DNA of 10,878 bases. Origin: Methanobacteriota archaeon. GTDB taxonomy: Archaea; Thermoplasmatota; Poseidoniia; Poseidoniales; Poseidoniaceae. Below are positions 6,427-10,878 of this stretch, in pieces (the first letter of the stretch is position 1; the number at the start of each line of letters is the position of its first letter). Below the pieces are notes generated by a model that did not search any database, was not told the origin of the DNA, and saw only the letters and a list, made by a program, of their open reading frames with translations. A program made the translations under genes and the position numbers. The stretch lies in the NCBI GenBank assembly GCA_002723635.1, contig PBMM01000015.1, positions 1 through 10,878 on the forward strand. The letters are read 5' to 3'.

Positions 6427-8226
6427 TCAGCACCTTCGGCGCAGCCGCTCCATCGCGGCGTCCGTCCCGGTCAAGGCCTCGAGGGCTTCGACGGTCATGC
6501 CGCGTTTGATGGACGATGCTGCGGTACCGAGCAACCGTTCGACGTCGAGGCGGTCTTCATCGCCAACGCCGATGTCGGCAGCGTCAACCTGCGCCCTGAG
6601 TTGTTTCCATTCTTCACGCAGGAAGTCCAGGAGTTGCTCGGCTTCCCCGCGGTCGCGCTCCTGCGCGTCGAGGTCGTGGGACAGTTCGTCCAAGGCGCGT
6701 CGAGCCTGCGTCCATCGGCGGGCTTCCGCATCGGCTTCGATCGAGGCCAATTTTTCGAGCCATCCTTCTGTGTCTTCGTGTCCTTCGAACCGTTGTTCGA
6801 TGGTCGAGCGCTGTCGCAGGGCACGACGAACCACGTCCATCGCTTCGCGCTCCACCGTGAGGCTTCGACGGATGCTTTCCGCGATGCCGGCCGCTTGCCG
6901 CCCGTCTCCAGCCTTCAGGGCGTCTTCTGCTTCTTCAAGCCGGGCGTGATGAGGCTCCAGGTCAAGGCCATCGGCTGCTTCAACTGCTCGCCGTGCGTCT
7001 GCAACAAGGCCTTCTGCGTCCTCGTTGGCTTCCTGTTCTTGAGCCACCTGATCCGGGATGGCCATGACCAATTCGAAGGCCTTCAGGGGGTCCTCTTTGG
7101 CCATGCGCTTCTTGGCTTCAGCTAGCGCTTCGTGCAGTTGCGCGAGGTGTTCCTCCTCCCTGTCCGCAAGCGCAAGGGAGGCGGCTTCGATGGCCTCTTG
7201 CGCTCTGGCCCACCAAGCGACCACGGTTTCCGCCCGTCGCTTGGCCTGCCTGAACAGGGATTCACCTTCGCGCAGGGAGCCGAGTTCGACCTCACGTCGG
7301 GCAGCGTCAAAGGCACTCCGAGGCCGACGGACCGTCGGCGCGACGGCTTCGGCTTTCTCCACCGCGGTCAACGCGTCTGCTTCGATGGCCACGACGTCCT
7401 TTTCGAGGGAAATGGTCCGGTCCACGTCCTCTTCGGCGTCGTCAAGCAGCCTCATGCCATGCTCGGGATCGCTGAATCCTTCCATGGCTGCGGTTCGCAC
7501 CAGGCTTGTGGCTTGGTCCACCCTTCGGCCCTGCGCTTTCAGTTCCAAAAGACGGTTCTCAAGATCATCAAGACGGATTCTGAACCGTTTCCGAAGGCCT
7601 CGTTGTTCGTCTTCAATGAGCCATGAGCGGAGCGCTGTACCGATGGCCAACAGGGTGATGATGGCTCCTGCAAGGTCGTTTTCGGCCCCCACATCGGTGC
7701 GGAGACCAAACCACACAGACGCCACGGTCACAGCACCGGCGCCCGTCAGCAACGCTCGGTAGCGGGCCTGTCGGAATCCTCCTGAAAACGCAGTTTTTGC
7801 CATGCTGTAGAGCACACCTGCGATGAGCGCCAAGGTCAGCCCTGCTGCAATCCGTGCTTCGAGTTCGGCATCGGTGCTTCGGAAGGCAAGGAACAGCACG
7901 CTTGGCCAAGCGATGGCGGCCGCGGCCGCGGCTCGGCCTGTGGCTTGAGGCTGCCCGCTGGCATGGTCGTGCACCAGCGTGCCGCACAGCAGCACCAAGG
8001 CCGGCAATCCAAGAACAGCGAAAGGAGCGCCCTCTCCTGCCATGACGGCTTCGAGGCCAGGCCATGCCAACCAGAGGGCTCCGACCAGCACGACGCCGGT
8101 GGTCAAGGTGGCCACTTGGCCGGCCCTCCGGGCGCGCTGCTCGCGCTCCGCCTCAATGGCGGCTTCGAAGTCCATCCATGCCTCCACGTCCCTCGGTCGT
8201 GGGGAGAGGGGATGAACCTTGGTCAT
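6427..8226 (-). CDS. Unrecognised membrane-anchored coiled-coil protein
   Basis: I do not recognise this family. The frame is open up to 8565, but that would run through the pyrB start; ATG at 8226 (MTKVHPLS) clears pyrB by 70 bases and gives 599 residues. No ribosome binding site is visible. After a short charged N-terminus there are six hydrophobic segments near residues 40-58, 68-86, 98-115, 124-141, 158-174 and 184-200, which would put both ends in the cytosol. Residues from about 205 to 597 are very rich in Glu, Ala, Arg, Leu and Lys, with almost no proline, and read as long helices with heptad-like spacing, broken near 295-303, 420-425 and 550-557. The pattern of short helical units such as EEAEDALKAGDGRQAAGIAESI hints at repeats. 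Hits to SMC-like or other coiled coils would probably reflect composition. The gene ends head-on against the ten-span membrane protein gene with no base between the stop codons. Confidence 0.75.
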   Translation of the reverse strand: MTKVHPLSPRPRDVEAWMDFEAAIEAEREQRARRAGQVATLTTGVVLVGALWLAWPGLEAVMAGEGAPFAVLGLPALVLLCGTLVHDHASGQPQATGRAAAAAAIAWPSVLFLAFRSTDAELEARIAAGLTLALIAGVLYSMAKTAFSGGFRQARYRALLTGAGAVTVASVWFGLRTDVGAENDLAGAIITLLAIGTALRSWLIEDEQRGLRKRFRIRLDDLENRLLELKAQGRRVDQATSLVRTAAMEGFSDPEHGMRLLDDAEEDVDRTISLEKDVVAIEADALTAVEKAEAVAPTVRRPRSAFDAARREVELGSLREGESLFRQAKRRAETVVAWWARAQEAIEAASLALADREEEHLAQLHEALAEAKKRMAKEDPLKAFELVMAIPDQVAQEQEANEDAEGLVADARRAVEAADGLDLEPHHARLEEAEDALKAGDGRQAAGIAESIRRSLTVEREAMDVVRRALRQRSTIEQRFEGHEDTEGWLEKLASIEADAEARRWTQARRALDELSHDLDAQERDRGEAEQLLDFLREEWKQLRAQVDAADIGVGDEDRLDVERLLGTAASSIKRGMTVEALEALTGTDAAMERLRRRC

Positions 8227-8296
8227 GCTCGCGCATGGCGCACCACTCTCGTAATGTTCATGGGTGGACCTCAACGGAGGGTTCCGAGGACGTTGA
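8227..8296. promoter_or_regulatory. Divergent promoter region between the coiled-coil gene and pyrB
   Basis: This 70-base spacer must hold promoters for both genes. Its only AT-rich patch is around 8249-8259 (core GTAATGT, 8251-8257). That lies about 28 bases before the minus-strand ATG, where a TATA box for a leaderless archaeal transcript would sit. It also lies about 43 bases before the pyrB ATG, which would leave a short leader for pyrB. The match to a TATA box is weak, so this is a positional inference. Confidence 0.3.
8286..8290 (+). promoter_or_regulatory. Ribosome binding site of pyrB
   Basis: GAGGA is followed by six bases and the ATG at 8297. It supports 8297 over the in-frame ATG at 8315, which would remove GLIT, part of the conserved strand before the first helix of the enzyme. 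Confidence 0.6.
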
Positions 8297-9229
8297 ATGA
8301 CCGGGCTCATCACGATGGCTGACCTGACCAACGAAGACATCGTCGAAGTGCTGGACGCGGCCGAGCGGCTGTTGCCAGTTGCTCGGGGCAATGCGCAGAT
8401 GCCGCTGCTCTCGGGGCGTATCCTTGGAAACCTGTTCTTCGAGCCGAGCACCCGGACCAGGATGTCCTTTGAGACGGCGATGAAGCGGCTCGGTGGCGGC
8501 GTCGTCAACCTCGGCGACGTCAGCACGTCTTCCGTGGTCAAAGGCGAGACGCTCTTCGACACCATTCAGATGGTCGATGGATACACCGACATCATCGCCA
8601 TGCGCCATCCACGCCAAGGCGCCGCACGCTACGCCCAAGACGCCGCGCGTGTCCCGATTCTGAACGGTGGGGACGGGGCGGGTCACCATCCCACTCAGAC
8701 CATGCTCGACCTCTTCACGATTCGACAAGCCCACGGCCGACTCGATGGCCTCGACGTCGTGCTTGCCGGAGACCTCCGATACGGCCGCACCGTCCACTCC
8801 TTATCTCACGCCCTGGCGCGGTTTGACTGCCGGCTGGTTCTGGCCAGTCCCGAACTGTTGCGCATGCCGCCTGAGATCGTCGAAGACCTCCGTGCTTCAG
8901 GGGCTTCCGTGGTTGAGACCACGGATTTGTACGGCTCATTGGACGGAGCAGATGTGGTCTACATGACCCGCATTCAGAAGGAACGCTTCGCTGACGAAGA
9001 CGAGTACGTCAAGGTTGCAGGCGCGTACAAGTTGCACGCCAAACACCTCGGCGAAGTTCGCCAAGACATGATCATCATGCATCCGCTCCCAAGGGTGGAC
9101 GAAATCCACCCGAGCGTTGACGAAACACGGCATGCCCGGTACTTCGAGCAAGCCTTCAACGGCGTGGTGACGAGGATGGCGTTGCTCTGCCGTTTGCTTG
9201 GTGTTGACGTGCCCGGAGGTGAGGCCTGA
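8297..9229 (+). CDS. pyrB: Aspartate carbamoyltransferase, catalytic subunit
   Basis: This enzyme joins carbamoyl phosphate and L-aspartate to make N-carbamoyl-L-aspartate, the committed step of pyrimidine synthesis in the cytosol. The chain is 310 residues, the normal length. The carbamoyl-phosphate loop FFEPSTRTRMSFE is at 47-59 (STRTR 51-55). The mobile loop with Ser78 and Lys82 (STSSVVKGET, 76-85) corresponds to Ser80 and Lys84 of the E. coli enzyme. NGGDGAGHHPTQ (123-134), AGDLRYGRTVHSL (157-169) and MHPLPRVDEI (261-270) complete the active site. These motifs, and the regulatory-chain gene next door, exclude ornithine carbamoyltransferase. The stop overlaps the pyrI start by one base, so the two chains are made from one transcript, as in other Archaea. 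Confidence 0.97.
   Translation: MTGLITMADLTNEDIVEVLDAAERLLPVARGNAQMPLLSGRILGNLFFEPSTRTRMSFETAMKRLGGGVVNLGDVSTSSVVKGETLFDTIQMVDGYTDIIAMRHPRQGAARYAQDAARVPILNGGDGAGHHPTQTMLDLFTIRQAHGRLDGLDVVLAGDLRYGRTVHSLSHALARFDCRLVLASPELLRMPPEIVEDLRASGASVVETTDLYGSLDGADVVYMTRIQKERFADEDEYVKVAGAYKLHAKHLGEVRQDMIIMHPLPRVDEIHPSVDETRHARYFEQAFNGVVTRMALLCRLLGVDVPGGEA
9215..9221 (+). promoter_or_regulatory. Ribosome binding site of pyrI
   Basis: GGAGGTG, within the last codons of pyrB, lies seven bases before the ATG at 9229. It favours that start over the in-frame ATG at 9247, which has no such site. Confidence 0.75.
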
Positions 9230-9705
9230 TGTCCAATGAATCCAACATGCGACGCGTCACCGCGATCCGCAACGGTACGGTCATCGATCACATTCCTGCC
9301 GGCAGCGCCCTTCGCGTGCTTGAACTGCTCAACATCGGCCAAGGGACCTCGGTCCCCGTGTCGTTGGTGATGAACGTCCCATCGAAGAAGAAAGGGGCCA
9401 AGGACATCGTCAAGGTGGAAGACAGGGAACTGACGCAAGCCGAACTCGACCGTCTGGCCTTGGTGGCCGAAGGGGCCAGCGTGGCCATCATCCGCGCATA
9501 CGCGGTCGCTGAGAAGCTTGAGATCAACCTTGGCGACGAGATCACCGACGTGGTCCGCTGCACCTTTTCGAATTGCATCACGCAGAATTCACGGGAGCCT
9601 CTCCCTCACCGACTCCGCGTGCTTTCGAAAGATCCGCTTCAAATCCGCTGTCACTACTGCGGGCGACCTCAAGACCTCGATGAGTTGGTCCAGAACGTCA
9701 TTTGA
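9229..9705 (+). CDS. pyrI: Aspartate carbamoyltransferase, regulatory subunit
   Basis: This chain binds nucleotide effectors and holds catalytic trimers together, giving feedback control of pyrimidine synthesis. It has 158 residues, close to the 153 of the E. coli chain. The N-terminal allosteric domain starts with RNGTVIDHIPAGSALRVLELL (14-34), the family signature. The C-terminal zinc domain has the four cysteines in the expected spacing: Cys111, Cys116, Cys141 and Cys144 (CTFSNC and CHYC), matching Cys109, 114, 138 and 141 of E. coli. Lys62 in KDIVKVED (59-66) sits in the nucleotide-binding segment. The start overlaps the pyrB stop. The last eight bases of the gene overlap the end of the opposite-strand tRNA thiolase gene. 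Confidence 0.97.
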   Translation: MSNESNMRRVTAIRNGTVIDHIPAGSALRVLELLNIGQGTSVPVSLVMNVPSKKKGAKDIVKVEDRELTQAELDRLALVAEGASVAIIRAYAVAEKLEINLGDEITDVVRCTFSNCITQNSREPLPHRLRVLSKDPLQIRCHYCGRPQDLDELVQNVI

Positions 9706-10666
9706 CGCCGACCAAATCACGCATTTCGCAGGCTTTGCAAACGGGCCTTGAGGACACGCTTCCACAGCGCTCGCACGCTCGGATGGGTTGAGCATCCGCT
9801 TCTTCAGGAGGCGTCATGGCACGGATGGCATCGAGGCTCCGCACAAGGCCGTGCCGCGTCCCGGGGCGGTCTTCCTCGAGCGTGGCGACCACGTCGCGCA
9901 TGCGCCAGCGGAGGGCGCCTTCTGCGTTAGGACACACCTCGTTGTGGATGGGGAGGCCTCGGTGAAGCGCCACCAGGTGGACCTCCTGTTCTGGAATCCA
10001 ACGCAACGGGACGATCCGAGGAGCCAACCCTTCTGCAGGCCGGTCGGTGTGGGGCGCCAAGCGCCGGCTCCGCTCCACTTCTCCTGCGGTGAGGTTCATG
10101 AGGACCGTTTGTGCCATATCATCGAGGTTGTGGCCCAAAGCAACCACGTCCGCATCCACCATCTCCACGAGAGCGTTGATTCCTTGTCGACGGAAGACGC
10201 CGCAATACGAGCAAGGAAGCCGCGGAGCTTCAGGGTGGCGATCAAGGATTGAGTTCAGCGAGGACGTGACCTCGTCCATCGCCAAAAAATCTTGATCTTC
10301 GAAGGACGTCGTGATGAACTCAACGTCCAGCATTTCGCACAATTGCGCGGCCGCTTCAATGGACGGTGGGCGGTATCCTTCGATGCCCTCGTCGACGCAA
10401 CCTGCGACAATCCGCACGTCCGGTCGGCTGCCGATCAAATCCACCAGCATGGAGAGCAGAACGGCCGAATCTTTCCCTCCAGAGATGGCCACCAGCACTG
10501 TGGTCGGGCCATCGATGTTGAGTTGTTTTCGGAGTTCCCTGCCCACTTTCTTGCGCACGGAGCGGTCAAGGTGACGCTCGCACAGGCTTTGTCCGGAGTA
10601 TGCCTGCGTCACCACAGCGGGCGCACGGCACACAGAACAGGCCGGGACCTCAAACGCAGACGCCAC
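9698..10666 (-). CDS. ncsA: tRNA 2-thiouridine synthetase, Ncs6/TtuA (CTU1) family
   Basis: This is a PP-loop ATPase that adenylates a tRNA uridine and replaces its oxygen with sulfur, probably at U34 of Lys, Glu and Gln tRNAs, using a ubiquitin-like sulfur carrier. The chain has 322 residues. An N-terminal zinc site is formed by Cys10, Cys13, Cys29 and His32. The PP-loop SGGKDS is at 62-67. The cysteine pair in PCSYCG (Cys152, Cys155) and Cys245 in NEVCPN are the three residues known in TtuA to hold an iron-sulfur cluster. GHNLDDMAQTVLMNL is at 178-192. A second zinc site has Cys298, Cys301, Cys310 and Cys313. All key residues are present, so it should be active. TtuA, which acts on U54, is the alternative; it belongs to thermophiles, so Ncs6/NcsA is favoured if this organism is mesophilic. 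The start is GTG at 10666, the only usable in-frame start before an upstream stop, and it has no clear ribosome binding site. Confidence 0.93.
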   Translation of the reverse strand: MASAFEVPACSVCRAPAVVTQAYSGQSLCERHLDRSVRKKVGRELRKQLNIDGPTTVLVAISGGKDSAVLLSMLVDLIGSRPDVRIVAGCVDEGIEGYRPPSIEAAAQLCEMLDVEFITTSFEDQDFLAMDEVTSSLNSILDRHPEAPRLPCSYCGVFRRQGINALVEMVDADVVALGHNLDDMAQTVLMNLTAGEVERSRRLAPHTDRPAEGLAPRIVPLRWIPEQEVHLVALHRGLPIHNEVCPNAEGALRWRMRDVVATLEEDRPGTRHGLVRSLDAIRAMTPPEEADAQPIRACERCGSVSSRPVCKACEMRDLVGVK

Positions 10667-10878
10667 GTCAAGGCGAGCCCGCTTGTGCTGAAGAGTCTAC
10701 CTTTCTTGTTACCCTAAATAATCCAATTGAGAAATCGATTTTGCAATTGAGATTCTTATTTTCTTAAGAGTGGTCTTCAACAACCCTCGCGTCCGGCTTT
10801 CTGTCTCCCGATTTTCAGAAATTTTTGACCAAGCAAGGTTCGCGTTCTGAATTGGATTGCGAAAACCACCTCTTGGGC
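10667..10878. other. AT-rich noncoding stretch at the window end
   Basis: These 212 bases are clearly richer in A and T than the genes and contain no credible open reading frame; the best is a GTG-started frame of 26 codons (10770-10850). The stretch holds the upstream region of the ncsA gene, including a TATA-like TAAATAAT (10715-10722, ATTATTTA on the minus strand) about 50 bases before its GTG, and the second CAATTGA element. A one-mismatch inverted copy of the box, TGAATTGGA, is at 10848-10856. No tRNA, hairpin terminator or array was seen. Confidence 0.6.
10722..10757 (+). repeat. Bipartite CAATTGA element, copy 2, upstream of ncsA
   Basis: TCCAATTGA at 10722-10730 and GCAATTGAG at 10743-10751 repeat the layout seen at 945-980: two CAATTGA boxes starting 20 bases apart with ATTTT before the second box. 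It lies 56 bases or more upstream of the minus-strand ncsA start and could also serve a plus-strand gene beyond the window. The TATA-like patch at 10715-10722 abuts it, a placement that would suit an operator or activator site. Confidence 0.5.

Noticed and set aside
7058..7762. Open frame of 234 codons on the plus strand, opposite the coiled-coil gene
   Set aside because: It is serine- and arginine-rich shadow sequence, the expected complement of Glu/Ala/Arg-rich coiled-coil codons, and has no start context.
8227..8565. Upstream extension of the coiled-coil gene on the minus strand
   Set aside because: It would run antisense through the pyrB start and its conserved active-site loop, and the added residues look like shadow sequence.
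10770..10850. Small GTG-started frame of 26 codons in the right-hand noncoding stretch
   Set aside because: It is very short, has no convincing ribosome binding site and no recognisable feature, so chance explains it.
1..10878. CRISPR array, insertion sequence, tRNA or rRNA genes
   Set aside because: No spaced direct-repeat array, transposase frame, terminal inverted repeats or RNA gene pattern was seen on either strand by eye.

Overview
The window looks like a piece of an archaeal chromosome, GC-rich and densely coding. The best clue is the pair of overlapping genes for the catalytic and zinc-binding regulatory chains of aspartate carbamoyltransferase (pyrB-pyrI), together with an Ncs6/TtuA-type tRNA thiolation enzyme that carries both zinc fingers. 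A biotin carboxylase and biotin carrier encoded separately also fits Archaea. The leucine-degradation genes resemble bacterial liu/mcc genes. A marine Thermoplasmatota lineage such as Poseidoniales (Marine Group II) is my guess, not something the sequence proves.

Layout. Positions 1-3809 (+) hold a tight leucine-catabolism operon: the C-terminal part of the methylcrotonyl-CoA carboxylase beta chain (cut by the window edge), a methylglutaconyl-CoA hydratase, the biotin carboxylase subunit and a separate biotin carrier. The last three junctions are close, two being one-base TGATG overlaps. Together they carry 3-methylcrotonyl-CoA to 3-methylglutaconyl-CoA to HMG-CoA. A gene at 3832-6426 (+) follows after 22 bases. 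It encodes an unrecognised protein with about ten membrane spans and a large helical cytosolic tail. Facing it, with stop codons directly abutting at 6426/6427, is a minus-strand gene (8226-6427) for another unrecognised protein with six membrane spans and a long coiled-coil tail. A 70-base divergent spacer separates that gene from pyrB-pyrI (8297-9705, +), which starts the committed step of pyrimidine synthesis. The pyrI end overlaps by 8 bases the end of the minus-strand tRNA thiolase gene (10666-9698). The last 212 bases are AT-rich and noncoding.

The least ordinary features are: a bipartite element with two CAATTGA boxes 20 bp apart, present at both 945-980 and 10722-10757; the split alpha subunit of the carboxylase; and the convergent pair of uncharacterised membrane proteins with long helical tails. 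No mobile element, CRISPR array, rRNA or tRNA was seen.
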